Part shown: one piece after another, positions 8,900-17,349 of the stretch
Numbering within the stretch: position 1 is the stretch's first letter
Layout: each line of letters opens with the position of its first letter
Source of the DNA: CBFHWY01 sp965659675
GTDB lineage: Bacteria; Bacteroidota; Bacteroidia; Flavobacteriales_G; Salibacteraceae
Reading direction: 5' to 3'
DNA: 64,000 nt
Assembly: GCA_965659675.1 (NCBI GenBank)
Contig: CBFHWY010000004.1
Coordinates: forward strand, 10,300-74,299
Position numbers and translations under genes: made by a program
Notes under the pieces: model-generated
The model's database searches: none
What the model was told of the DNA's origin: nothing
What the model saw: only the letters and a program-made list of their open reading frames with translations

Positions 8900-9775
8900 C
8901 TATTTGCAAAGCAAATTAAGTGCTTTTGGGATGATATCAAAGCGTGCAGAGCCCGCACCAAAATATTCTCCATCGGCTTCCAAAGCACATCTTTCATCTA
9001 AAGTTTCAACGGTGACCCATCGGCTTTTATGATAAAACACCTTGGGGTGATCAAGTCTTTGGCGCTTTTTAAGCTTTAGCACATTCAGGATATATTCAAG
9101 GATAGACAGGGCTTCAATCCTCGTGATCTGAAATTGTCCACTACTTATTTCCGCATCTGGAGCGACAAAAAGTCCACTACCAAAACTGCAGCCATTTGCT
9201 ACAGTCAATGCGGCAATATCACCTTCCCAGCTGCCTCCTTCCCATGCTATCTTTACTGAATATGGTTCATATCTCACAAAGGCCAGGCTAATTGCTCGCA
9301 AATACCTAAGGCCTGGATGCCAGATCTTACTGCTTTTGTTCACGCGCTCAACCACTTCAGCCCCAAGTCCGAAATCAGCAATATTTAGGAAGTAATGTAC
9401 CTGCTGCTTGCGAGTAATCTTTCCCAGGTCGGCAGGGCATGCTCTCATTTTTTCATGATCGAGTGCTTGTTCAATATTTTCGGGAAGCTTAAGGTTTCTG
9501 GCGAAGTCGTTCGCTGAACCCGCTGGAATGAGGCTTAATTTAGGAAGACTTCTCTCCTCTTCAATGCGCTTGCCGAGTACCTGCATCACTTCATTAAAGG
9601 TCCCATCACCTCCAATCACTATAAGGTGGTCCGCCTTTTCTATGACTTCCTCACAGATTCCTATGGCATGTTTGTGATACTCCGTAGCATGGATGTTTTC
9701 TTTTGGGACACGCTCAATCCCTTTGAGCGCAGAACTCTTGAGTTTTCTGCCATTAAGAATTACCTGAACTCGCAT
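8900..9775 (-). CDS. Diacylglycerol kinase family lipid kinase (YegS/BmrU-like)
   Basis: 291-residue soluble lipid kinase with the DAGK catalytic signature GGDGTFNEV at residues 55-63 and the downstream LSLIPAGSANDFARNL loop, as in YegS, BmrU and sphingosine kinase-like enzymes. It probably phosphorylates a diacylglycerol-like or sphingoid lipid; the substrate cannot be read from sequence. It is placed 22 bases after the aldehyde dehydrogenase gene and 6 bases before the dehydratase gene. Confidence 0.88.
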   Translation of the reverse strand: MRVQVILNGRKLKSSALKGIERVPKENIHATEYHKHAIGICEEVIEKADHLIVIGGDGTFNEVMQVLGKRIEEERSLPKLSLIPAGSANDFARNLKLPENIEQALDHEKMRACPADLGKITRKQQVHYFLNIADFGLGAEVVERVNKSSKIWHPGLRYLRAISLAFVRYEPYSVKIAWEGGSWEGDIAALTVANGCSFGSGLFVAPDAEISSGQFQITRIEALSILEYILNVLKLKKRQRLDHPKVFYHKSRWVTVETLDERCALEADGEYFGAGSARFDIIPKALNLLCK

Positions 9776-9797
9776 GCTTCGTGGTCACATGACAAGG

Positions 9798-11240
9798 CTA
9801 ATATTGGATACATACATTCTTGGCCTCCGTAAAAAAGCGCAAGGCTTCAAAACCTCCTTCGCGGCCAATACCCGAATTCTTAACACCTCCAAATGGAGTG
9901 CGAAGGTCCCTCACCAACCATGAGTTGATCCACACAATGCCTGCGTCTATATTTCTAGCTACGCGATGGGCCTTTCTTAGGTTTTCGGTCCATACCGAAG
10001 CAGCCAAACCGTAAACCGTGCTATTCGCCATCATCAGCGCCTCCTCTTCCGAATCAAAGGGCATGAGGGTGACCACTGGACCAAATATCTCTTCCTGATT
10101 CGTTCGGCAATCGTAACTTAAGTTCTCAAAAACGGTCGGAGCAATGTAGAATCCGTCCTGATATTCACCAGACATATGAAGCTGCTCTCCTCCGCACAAC
10201 AATTTTCCGCCTTCTTCTTTCGCAAGCTCGATGTAGGACAAAACCTTTTCCATGTGCGGTTTTGAAACCACCGCACCCACTTTAGAATTTGCTTCACTGG
10301 GCGGGCCAACCTTCAATGCTTTCACTCGTTCAACAAAAGCATCCCTAAAACGATCATAAATACTGCGTTCTACAAAAACCCGTGATCCGCAAAGGCAGAT
10401 CTGTCCCTGATTCGAAAATGCAGCAGTGACCGTGGCTTTCACAGTATGTTCAAAGTCGCAGTCATCAAAGACAATGGTCGGGTTCTTCCCACCTAGTTCA
10501 AGACTGAGTTTTTTGAACATCGGAGCAGCTGTTCGGGCAATATATTCTCCTGTTTTTGTGCCTCCAGTGAAAGAGATCGCTTTGATCCCTGGGTGCTCCA
10601 CCATGGCGGCACCAACATCCGGGCCCATACCATGCACGATATTAAAAACCCCATTCGGAATTCCTGCTTGCTGACACAGTTCCGAAAGGAGATACGCCGT
10701 CATAGGGGTGATCTCCGATGGCTTTGCCACCACTGTATTCCCCGAAGCCAGTGCCGGGGCCACCTTCCAGCTGAAAAGATATAAAGGTAGGTTCCAGGGA
10801 GAAATGCAACCCACAACACCTATCGGCCCCCGAAGGGTGTAGTTCACCCCTCGATCTTCCATAGAATGTGACTCCGAAGCATAATGAAGAATTGCCGTGG
10901 CAAAAAAGTGAAAGTTGGCCACCGCTCTGGGGATATCCACCTTTTTTGCCAGCCAAAGTGGCTTTCCATTATCGAGTGATTCTGCTGCTGCCAGTCGGTC
11001 AAGATTATCTTCGATGAGCGAGGCGAGACGCATAAGGATCTTACTTCGCTCTTCTTTTGGCGTATTCGACCATGAAGGAAAGGCTGCTTTAGCGGCCTCA
11101 TATGCTTCTTCAACATCAGCTTTTCCGCTCTTTGGGATCTGGCTGTAAACCTTTCCCCTGGAGGGATCGTAGTTATCAATATAACCACCCGACAGGGGGG
11201 CTTTTAATGCTCCGTTGATGTAGTTCTGGATCTTTGTCAT
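9798..11240 (-). CDS. Aldehyde dehydrogenase (2-hydroxy/2-aminomuconic semialdehyde type)
   Basis: 480-residue NAD-dependent aldehyde dehydrogenase. Visible are the FTGGTKTGEYIA nucleotide loop, the catalytic glutamate in LELGGKNP, the catalytic cysteine in NQGQICLCGSR, and the EEIFGPVV block. The GQICLCGSR context resembles ALDH8A1 and bacterial 2-hydroxymuconic semialdehyde dehydrogenases, so a role in aromatic or tryptophan breakdown is possible. The start is the ATG at 11240 (MTKIQNYINGA); a longer in-frame opening to 11279 would run into the leader and has no homologous look. It is the first gene of a four-gene operon, 43 bases after the leader terminator. Confidence 0.9.
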   Translation of the reverse strand: MTKIQNYINGALKAPLSGGYIDNYDPSRGKVYSQIPKSGKADVEEAYEAAKAAFPSWSNTPKEERSKILMRLASLIEDNLDRLAAAESLDNGKPLWLAKKVDIPRAVANFHFFATAILHYASESHSMEDRGVNYTLRGPIGVVGCISPWNLPLYLFSWKVAPALASGNTVVAKPSEITPMTAYLLSELCQQAGIPNGVFNIVHGMGPDVGAAMVEHPGIKAISFTGGTKTGEYIARTAAPMFKKLSLELGGKNPTIVFDDCDFEHTVKATVTAAFSNQGQICLCGSRVFVERSIYDRFRDAFVERVKALKVGPPSEANSKVGAVVSKPHMEKVLSYIELAKEEGGKLLCGGEQLHMSGEYQDGFYIAPTVFENLSYDCRTNQEEIFGPVVTLMPFDSEEEALMMANSTVYGLAASVWTENLRKAHRVARNIDAGIVWINSWLVRDLRTPFGGVKNSGIGREGGFEALRFFTEAKNVCIQY

Positions 11241-11282
11241 GCTTTTTTCTGGAAGGACTAAAAGTAGAAAAAAGCCCAAATA

Positions 11283-11311
11283 AAAAGGGGGCCGCCCTAA
11301 AGCCCCCTTTT
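11283..11311 (-). terminator. Leader intrinsic terminator (attenuator) of the ALDH operon
   Basis: Perfect inverted repeat: 11302-11311 pairs with 11283-11292 (AAAAGGGGGC/GCCCCCTTTT), with a 9-base loop. On the minus strand it is followed by TTTTTATTT, giving a strong intrinsic terminator. No complete minus-strand gene ends here, because the next gene on the right is on the plus strand. It therefore sits in the 5' leader of the aldehyde dehydrogenase operon, 43 bases before its ATG, the arrangement expected for attenuation. Confidence 0.8.
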
Positions 11312-11317
11312 CTTATG

Positions 11318-11404
11318 ATGTCACTGATCTCGCTAAAACTTCCGCGTAAAACGTGTGGTTGTCATGGTTGGAAGACGATTGCTCGTCTCAATGATCAGCG
11401 ACAT
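11318..11404 (-). ncRNA. Structured leader RNA upstream of the ALDH operon (candidate attenuator or riboswitch)
   Basis: Minus-strand leader. The sequence at 11404-11393 (ATGTCGCTGATC) can pair over 12 bp, with one G-U, with 11329-11318 (GATCAGTGACAT), enclosing about 63 bases. Inside is a hairpin AGACGA-GCAA-TCGTCT (11388-11373) with a GNRA loop, and a competing short helix CTTCC/GGAAG (11374-11370 with 11343-11339). The outer helix includes the ATG of a 23-codon ORF and ends 7 bases before the terminator hairpin. I cannot match it to a known riboswitch class. The pairing is seen; the regulatory role is inferred. Confidence 0.55.
11333..11404 (-). CDS. Putative Thr-rich leader peptide (23 aa)
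   Basis: ATG-to-TAG ORF of 23 codons, reading MSLIIETSNRLPT then MTTTRFTRKF. Six of the 23 residues are threonine, three of them in a row. It starts about 20 bases after a predicted promoter (11431-11438) and stops 22 bases before the leader terminator. A leader peptide rich in one amino acid ahead of a terminator is the classic attenuation layout, and the operon encodes a threonine/serine dehydratase-like enzyme. Translation is not proven; the ORF might be incidental to a structured RNA. Confidence 0.4.
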   Translation of the reverse strand: MSLIIETSNRLPTMTTTRFTRKF

Positions 11405-11430
11405 GCAAACCTCAATTATGAAACCGATAA

Positions 11431-11438
11431 CAAAACTA
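11431..11438 (-). promoter_or_regulatory. Predicted -7 box (TAGTTTTG) for the ALDH operon leader
   Basis: Matches the Bacteroidota TAnnTTTG element on the minus strand and predicts a start near 11424, giving a leader of about 185 bases before the aldehyde dehydrogenase ATG. No clear TTTG -33 element is seen at the usual spacing. Confidence 0.45.
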
Positions 11439-11540
11439 CCTGTGGGGCCATATTATTGTGTTAAGAGCTTTGTAATATGTGTTAAAGAGTGTTAAGCATT
11501 CTGCCCAAGGGACTTAGCAGGAATACCTTTGATCTCGCAG

Positions 11541-13166
11541 ATGAATCTGATCAAGAACATAAAGTTACTCATTTTGATCATGACACTCACATTGATCGGC
11601 TTGATCAGTATCGAGTTTTATTGGATCAGTAATGATATATCTCTTCGAGAAGAGGAGTTCAGCTTCCATGTAAAATCGGCTCTGGATAAGGTCAGCGAGC
11701 AACTTGAAAAACAAGAGGCTCTCAAACAGATCCGCTCTCACCAGGAAGGGCGCTTTTTATTTCTGGAAGAAGACTCCCTGCAATTCGGACAGGAGGTTTT
11801 TCCTGATTCAGGCTATCGCTACAGACTCATTCAACGTTTCAAAAAAGAAGGCGATAACGTGGAGATCGAAGTGCTTGAGGGAGATGAAGAAGTGAGTTCA
11901 AGCACAAGGGTCTTCAGTCCGGTTGACAAAGTTGAGAATCTTGAAATGCTCGACATGGATGTGGGCAAACGAAGTCATAAAAAGATCCTGGCATCTGACA
12001 TGAAAGCCCTTTCAGATAGTGCGCTAAGAAGCCGCATGTTAAATAAAACGGTGCTCATCAGCGATATTGTGAAAAGCCTGATCGAGGTGAATCTATCGGA
12101 GTCGATTGAAGACAGGCTTGAACCCAAGGTCTTAGATAGTCTCATAAAAAGCTATTTGGCTGAGGAAGGAATTACAGCTCAATACCACTATCGGGTTTTG
12201 GATGAAGAAAACCAGGTGAGGCTAACCAGCGTAAATAGGATAAAACAAGATCTTGAAGCCAGTTCGTATCGCGTGCGCTTGTTTCAAAAAGACATTATAC
12301 AGGAGCCAGCATTCCTTGAAGTGATCTTTCCGAGAAAAACAGGGTATCTGCTCAGTACCATGTGGTTTGTGCTGCTGATATCACTCCTATTCATTTCTGC
12401 CATCATCGTCACCTACTACCTTACCATCAATACCATCATCAGGCAGAAAAAGATCTCGGAGATCAAGAATGACTTCATCAACAATATGACCCATGAGTTA
12501 AAGACTCCCATCTCAACCATTTCTTTGGCCTGTGAAATGCTTAGCGACAAGGAGCTTCAGAAAGACCCTGGGATGCTCGAGCGCTATGTAGGAATGATCC
12601 ATGAAGAGAATGATCGTTTGTCTTTACAGGTGGAGAATGTCTTGCAATCTGCCATTTGGGGAAGTGGAAGGATCAGGCTGAAGCCAGAGAAACTGGATAT
12701 TCATGAAGTGATTCGAAATGCCAGCTCCTCGTTTGAGATCAAAATGAAAGAGGCCAATGCCGAGCTTAACATAGAGCTATCAGCCGAAGATCCGATCGTT
12801 CATGGCGATCGCATCCATCTCACGAATGTGATCAACAACCTTTTGGATAATGCCCTAAAATATTCGAGGGGTGATAAACGTATTGATATTGGGACAAACA
12901 ATAACCCCAAAGGAGTTGTGATCAGCGTACAGGACAACGGCATAGGCATCAGCAAAGAGAATCAAAAGAAGATCTTTGATAAGCTATATCGTGTTTCGAC
13001 TGGAAACCTACACGATGTGAAAGGATTTGGGCTTGGGCTCAGCTATGTTAAAACCGTGGTTGAAAAACACCAGGGTTCAGTGAAAGTAGACAGTCACCTC
13101 GGAAAAGGAAGCACATTTGTGGTTTTCCTACCTTTTGAGAATCATTTAAACCTTAACCATGGATAA
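11541..13166 (+). CDS. Sensor histidine kinase
   Basis: 541-residue membrane kinase of a two-component system. It has an N-terminal membrane span (about residues 6-26), a large periplasmic sensor region, and a second span near 275-298. The dimerisation/phosphoacceptor box is NNMTHELKTPISTISL near residue 315, and a HATPase_c domain shows NLLDNALKYS, DNGIGI and GFGLGLSYV. The start used is the ATG at 11541; an upstream TTG at 11529 lies within a TACCTTTG box (11524-11531) that is a likely promoter element. The 3' end overlaps the response regulator gene by 8 bases, so the pair is coupled. The organisation resembles RprX of Bacteroides. The stimulus is unknown. Confidence 0.92.
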   Translation: MNLIKNIKLLILIMTLTLIGLISIEFYWISNDISLREEEFSFHVKSALDKVSEQLEKQEALKQIRSHQEGRFLFLEEDSLQFGQEVFPDSGYRYRLIQRFKKEGDNVEIEVLEGDEEVSSSTRVFSPVDKVENLEMLDMDVGKRSHKKILASDMKALSDSALRSRMLNKTVLISDIVKSLIEVNLSESIEDRLEPKVLDSLIKSYLAEEGITAQYHYRVLDEENQVRLTSVNRIKQDLEASSYRVRLFQKDIIQEPAFLEVIFPRKTGYLLSTMWFVLLISLLFISAIIVTYYLTINTIIRQKKISEIKNDFINNMTHELKTPISTISLACEMLSDKELQKDPGMLERYVGMIHEENDRLSLQVENVLQSAIWGSGRIRLKPEKLDIHEVIRNASSSFEIKMKEANAELNIELSAEDPIVHGDRIHLTNVINNLLDNALKYSRGDKRIDIGTNNNPKGVVISVQDNGIGISKENQKKIFDKLYRVSTGNLHDVKGFGLGLSYVKTVVEKHQGSVKVDSHLGKGSTFVVFLPFENHLNLNHG

Positions 13167-13848
13167 AGCGAGAATACTTTTAGTGGAAGATGACCCTAAT
13201 TTGGGTACAATTTTGAACGAATACCTTCAAGCCAAATCCTACGACAGCGTGCTGAAGAAAGACGGCAAAGAGGGTTTGGATGAATTTCTGAATGCAGATT
13301 ATGACCTCTGTATTCTCGATGTGATGATGCCAATAAAAGATGGTTTCACTTTAGCCAAAGAGATTCGGCGGATCAATCATGAAGTGCCCATCATTTTCCT
13401 TACGGCAAAATCAATGAAAGATGATAAGATCGAAGGTTTTAAAATTGGAGCCGACGATTACCTCACCAAGCCTTTTAGCATGGAGGAGCTACTGATGAGG
13501 GTGCAGGCAATTCTGCGAAGAACTCGAATGGTGACCAAGGAAAAACAAAAGGAGCAGTTTGAGTTTGCCGGCTTCACCTTCAACTCTAAGAAACAGGTCT
13601 TGAGTTTCGGTGATGAAGAGAAGAAACTGACATCCAAGGAAAACGAATTACTTCGATTACTCTGTGTTCATATGAACGATGTGCTCGATCGCTCCTATGC
13701 ATTAAAGAAAATATGGGGAGACGACTCATACTTCAATTCTAGAAGTATGGATGTTTACATCACCAAACTCAGGAAATACTTAAAATCAGATGAGCGTGTG
13801 CAGCTCATTAATGTACATGGTAAAGGCTTTAAGCTGGTGATCGTATGA
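13159..13848 (+). CDS. OmpR/PhoB family response regulator
   Basis: 229 residues: a receiver domain with phosphoacceptor D54 (CILDVMMP), acidic pocket D11/D12, and conserved lysine K104 in YLTKPF, followed by a winged-helix OmpR-type DNA-binding domain (about 130-229; SMDVYITKLRKYL, then VHGKGFKLV). It is the cognate partner of the kinase whose gene overlaps its start. RprY-like in layout. The gene ends 6 bases before the opposite-strand rhodanese gene, with no room for a separate terminator. Confidence 0.94.
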   Translation: MDKARILLVEDDPNLGTILNEYLQAKSYDSVLKKDGKEGLDEFLNADYDLCILDVMMPIKDGFTLAKEIRRINHEVPIIFLTAKSMKDDKIEGFKIGADDYLTKPFSMEELLMRVQAILRRTRMVTKEKQKEQFEFAGFTFNSKKQVLSFGDEEKKLTSKENELLRLLCVHMNDVLDRSYALKKIWGDDSYFNSRSMDVYITKLRKYLKSDERVQLINVHGKGFKLVIV

Positions 13849-13854
13849 TCGGGC

Positions 13855-14301
13855 TTATTTTAGTTCGTAACCCGAACGCTTCCAGGCATCAATTCCGCCA
13901 TTGAGGTTGTAAACTTCATTGAAGCCATTTTCAACAAGCATCTTAGCAGCGCTTGAGCTTCTTCCTCCAGCTTTGCAATAAACGTAAACGGGCTTGTTCT
14001 TATCAAGACTCTCCAGGTTATCTCTAAAGTCCTGATCGTAAAAGTCCATCTCCACAGCTTCAACATCAACCTTTCCACCTGCGATCTCACCAGGTGTTCT
14101 TACATCGAGAATGGTAATGTCACCTGTTTCTGTTTCGAGTACCGATTTCAATTCACTGGCCTCAATGTTCTTAAAGGTGTTTACCTTTTGGGTCTTCTCC
14201 CCCTTATCACCTTTTACAGTTTCTTGCTTCTGATTTTCACCTGCACAGGCTTGTAAGACGGTAAATGCAAAAATGATCGTAAAGATTCGAGTAAAGTTCA
14301 T
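13855..14301 (-). CDS. Rhodanese-like lipoprotein
   Basis: 148 residues with a lipoprotein signal peptide (lipid cysteine about C19 in VLQACAG), a charged linker, and one rhodanese domain (about 45-148) with the LDVRTPGE motif and active-site loop CKAGGRSS (C109). It would move sulfane sulfur or act as a thiol sensor on the periplasmic side of a membrane. It lies 5 bases downstream of a second rhodanese gene without a signal peptide, so the pair offers related activities in two compartments. The physiological sulfur acceptor is unknown. Confidence 0.88.
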   Translation of the reverse strand: MNFTRIFTIIFAFTVLQACAGENQKQETVKGDKGEKTQKVNTFKNIEASELKSVLETETGDITILDVRTPGEIAGGKVDVEAVEMDFYDQDFRDNLESLDKNKPVYVYCKAGGRSSSAAKMLVENGFNEVYNLNGGIDAWKRSGYELK

Positions 14302-14306
14302 GTCTT

Positions 14307-14618
14307 CTATTTTATGATTGGTCCATTCCAGGCCAGTATACCACCGGCAAGATTCACCAACCTTCCTTTAAATCCTAGTTGTTTCATCGCGTGGCATGCA
14401 GCAGCGCTTCTTTGACCACTCCTGCAATACACATAATAGTTCTTTGCCTTATCGAGCTCATTGAGCTTTGAGCTAAACTCAGGGTCCATCACATTGATAA
14501 GTGTGGCGTTCTCCAAATGGCCTTCCTCAAACTCCTGAGGGGTTCGCACATCGAGTAAAAAGGAGTTTTCGTCCTTCAACATCTCGTTCTCAAATTCGCC
14601 GGCAAAGAATTCTTCCAT
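14307..14618 (-). CDS. Cytoplasmic single-domain rhodanese
   Basis: 103 residues, a single rhodanese domain with LLDVRTPQEF near residue 21 and active-site loop CRSGQRSA (C65). No signal peptide, so it is probably a cytoplasmic sulfurtransferase like GlpE or PspE without export. The ATG at 14618 is preferred over a TTG at 14624. A TATTTTTG box on the minus strand (14639-14632) fits the Bacteroidota -7 element, 13 bases upstream. First gene of the two-rhodanese operon. Confidence 0.87.
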   Translation of the reverse strand: MEEFFAGEFENEMLKDENSFLLDVRTPQEFEEGHLENATLINVMDPEFSSKLNELDKAKNYYVYCRSGQRSAAACHAMKQLGFKGRLVNLAGGILAWNGPIIK

Positions 14619-14709
14619 GATCAATGAAGCCCAAAAATAAGTCTTATTACCTTAGCGTTAGTATAATGCATTGAGACCATTGTCACATTGGCCTTAAATT
14701 TACCCTGAA

Positions 14710-16212
14710 TTGAATATTTATTCCAAGAAACAAGTTTGGAAGAGTTTGCTCTTTATTCTGGCTATGATCATCATTGGGTTCTCCCTTTGGTATACCAGCG
14801 TACTTGTTGAGAAGATCTCCAGTGAAGAACGCGAGCGCGTTGAGCTATGGGCACAAGCCATTCAGCGAAAAGCCAAACTTGTGAATTACACCGATCGCTT
14901 ATTTGAGAAACTCAGGGCGGAGGAGCGAAAGAAGGTAGAACAATGGCTCGAAGCTACTCGTCGACTGGCTTCTACTGATGTTAACTCAGATTTCAGCTTT
15001 TTGAGTCAGATCGTACAAGACAATACAACGGTTCCAGTTATCCTCACCGATGCGAATAGAAATGTGATCGCCCATCGTAATCTCGACAAAGGAATTAGCA
15101 ATGACAAAGACAGCATGAAGGTCGAGATCTCGCGCATGGAAAGGCAGTATGACCCCATTGAGATCAACTATTTTCAAGATCAAAAGAATTTTCTTTTCTA
15201 CAAAGACTCAAGACTGATCACAGAACTGGAAAAGACCTTTGAAGATCTGGAGAAATCATTCATAGCTGAAGTAGTGAAGAACTCAGTGAGTGTTCCGGTA
15301 TTATACACAGATGGAAGCGGTAAGGAAATCCTTGCCTTTGGAAACATCGACTCTAATGATCTGCTTGATGCTCAAGCTGCAGACCTTGTGCTTAGTGAGA
15401 TGAGCGCAGATAATGAGCCGATCAAGATCGAATTAAAAGAAGGAGACAATCATTTTATCTATTACAAGGATTCATGGTTGCTACAACAACTAAAGTGGTA
15501 TCCGCTGGTTCAGTTCATTGTTATTGGATTCTTCATATTGATCGCCTATTTGATGTTCTCCAATGCTCGAAAGGTCGAACAAAATCAGGTTTGGGTGGGC
15601 ATGGCTAAGGAAACAGCTCATCAGCTTGGAACTCCGTTATCATCTCTTATGGCATGGCATGAGATCATCAAAGAGTCGAAGCTCGATCAAAGCCTCGTAG
15701 ATGAGCTCGAAAAGGATATTCAACGTTTTCAAACCATTACTGAGCGTTTTTCAAAGATCGGCTCTAAGCCAGAGCTTCTTGAAAACAGTTTACACAATGT
15801 GGTTTCCGATAGTTTGACCTACATGCAAAGTAGAAGCCCGAAACAGGTGAAGTTTGAAATGGATGTTGAAAAGGATATTCAGGTCCGTTATAATCGACCG
15901 CTTTTTGAGTGGGTGATTGAAAACCTTGTGAGGAATAGCCTCGACGCGATGGAGGGTAAGGGATCGATCAGCATTAAAGCGACAAAAGAGTCATCGTGGA
16001 TACATTTAGATTTAAGTGATACCGGTAAAGGCATAGCTGCGAACAAAAGAAAACGCGTCTTTGAACCTGGGTTCACCACCAAAAAAAGAGGTTGGGGACT
16101 TGGCCTTTCTTTGGTCAAGCGGATCATTGAACAATACCATGGTGGGAAGATCTTCGTTTTAAACTCTAAACCTGGGGAGGGTAGCACCTTTCGAATCAGC
16201 TTCCCAAAGTAA
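14710..16212 (+). CDS. Orphan NtrY-like sensor histidine kinase with duplicated sensor module
   Basis: 500 residues. Membrane spans near 11-31 and 265-283 bracket a periplasmic sensor that is internally duplicated: residues 36-56 resemble 68-88 (EERERVELW versus EERKKVEQW), and residues 97-170 resemble 184-262 (VPVILTDANRNVI versus VPVLYTDGSGKEI; FLFYKDSRL versus FIYYKDSWL). The kinase core shows H304 in KETAHQLGTPLSSL, NLVRNSLDAMEG, DTGKGIA and GWGLGLSLVKRI. The start must be TTG at 14710, since a stop lies 15 bases upstream and the next ATG would cut into the membrane anchor. No response regulator is adjacent. Confidence 0.9.
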   Translation: MNIYSKKQVWKSLLFILAMIIIGFSLWYTSVLVEKISSEERERVELWAQAIQRKAKLVNYTDRLFEKLRAEERKKVEQWLEATRRLASTDVNSDFSFLSQIVQDNTTVPVILTDANRNVIAHRNLDKGISNDKDSMKVEISRMERQYDPIEINYFQDQKNFLFYKDSRLITELEKTFEDLEKSFIAEVVKNSVSVPVLYTDGSGKEILAFGNIDSNDLLDAQAADLVLSEMSADNEPIKIELKEGDNHFIYYKDSWLLQQLKWYPLVQFIVIGFFILIAYLMFSNARKVEQNQVWVGMAKETAHQLGTPLSSLMAWHEIIKESKLDQSLVDELEKDIQRFQTITERFSKIGSKPELLENSLHNVVSDSLTYMQSRSPKQVKFEMDVEKDIQVRYNRPLFEWVIENLVRNSLDAMEGKGSISIKATKESSWIHLDLSDTGKGIAANKRKRVFEPGFTTKKRGWGLGLSLVKRIIEQYHGGKIFVLNSKPGEGSTFRISFPK

Positions 16213-17349
16213 TTGGCCGGTTTATATATCCATATTCCATTTTGTGAGAAAGCTTGTCCGTATTGCGACTTCTATTTTCTCGCATCAAAACAGCGCATTC
16301 CGCAGTTTACCGAGGCATTGGGCGCGGAACTCGATATGCGAGCCAGCAGCTTAAAGGAAAAAGTGAGCACCGTTTACTTCGGAGGAGGAACTCCGAGTAT
16401 ACTTCAGAATAAGGAGCTGAAAAATATCATTGATCAGATCAGGGATAGCTATGTGCTGGAAGATGCAATCGAGCTAACGCTGGAAGCGAATCCCGAGCAT
16501 ATATCTGAGGAAAAAACCAGACAGATCATCGATGCTGGAATCAATAGGGTGAGCCTGGGGATTCAGTCTTTTATGCCATCGGTGCTTGAGACCCTGGGAA
16601 GAAATCACAGCAGAAAAACGGCGATAGAGAGCCTTCACATGCTGAGAGAATTGGGCATAAAGAACATTAGTTTGGATCTTATCATGGGTGTTCCCGGTCA
16701 AAGTCTGGAGGACTTTGAATCGGACCTCAAAGAAGCCCTGGAATTCTACCCCGAGCATCTTTCAGTTTATGCACTGACCATAGAAGACGGTACGCCAATG
16801 GAGTATGCTATCTCATCAGGCAAACTAGAAGCACCCTCTGAGGATCTTCAGGCAGAGATGTATAAAATATGCTACCAAACACTTTGCGATGCTGGGTATG
16901 AGGCCTACGAGATCTCCAATTACGCCCTCCCATCTTACCGAAGCAAACACAATTCAGCCTATTGGAACGGGAGATCATTCTTAGGCTTTGGGCCTTCAGC
17001 TCATTCGATGATTGATGGCAAAAGAAGCCACAACCCTGCCGACCTCAAAGAGTATTTGAGCAAAATTACTGACCAAAAATTAGCACTCATTCATGAGCCA
17101 ATGGATGAAATAAACCGCATGAACGAGTACATTCTGACCCAATTGAGGCAGGAGATCGGCATTTCGATTCCAGCATTTTCAAGTCTCTTTGGCAAAAGAA
17201 AAGCCGAGTTACTTATCAAAAAAGGAGAGCGCTATATAGGTCAAGACTTGTTGCTGCAAAAAGATGGCAGACTATCTTTAAGTTTGGAAGGTCGTTTGAT
17301 GGCCGACCGTATTGCCATGGAATTATTTGCTGATGAAGATGAAAGCTGA
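16213..17349 (+). CDS. hemW: Heme chaperone HemW (radical SAM coproporphyrinogen oxidase-like)
   Basis: 378-residue radical SAM protein. The N-terminal cluster motif CEKACPYCDF gives C11, C15 and C18 (CxxxCxxC). VYFGGGTPS and LEANPEH follow as in HemN/HemW, and the length is that of HemW, which binds and delivers heme rather than oxidising coproporphyrinogen. It starts with TTG immediately after the histidine kinase stop codon (no gap), so it is cotranscribed and probably translated by reinitiation. Confidence 0.88.
   Translation: MAGLYIHIPFCEKACPYCDFYFLASKQRIPQFTEALGAELDMRASSLKEKVSTVYFGGGTPSILQNKELKNIIDQIRDSYVLEDAIELTLEANPEHISEEKTRQIIDAGINRVSLGIQSFMPSVLETLGRNHSRKTAIESLHMLRELGIKNISLDLIMGVPGQSLEDFESDLKEALEFYPEHLSVYALTIEDGTPMEYAISSGKLEAPSEDLQAEMYKICYQTLCDAGYEAYEISNYALPSYRSKHNSAYWNGRSFLGFGPSAHSMIDGKRSHNPADLKEYLSKITDQKLALIHEPMDEINRMNEYILTQLRQEIGISIPAFSSLFGKRKAELLIKKGERYIGQDLLLQKDGRLSLSLEGRLMADRIAMELFADEDES

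Noticed and set aside
11234..11464. 76-codon plus-strand ORF across the ALDH leader
   Set aside because: It runs antisense through the terminator hairpin and has no signal peptide, family look or promoter box; the minus-strand leader explains the region better.
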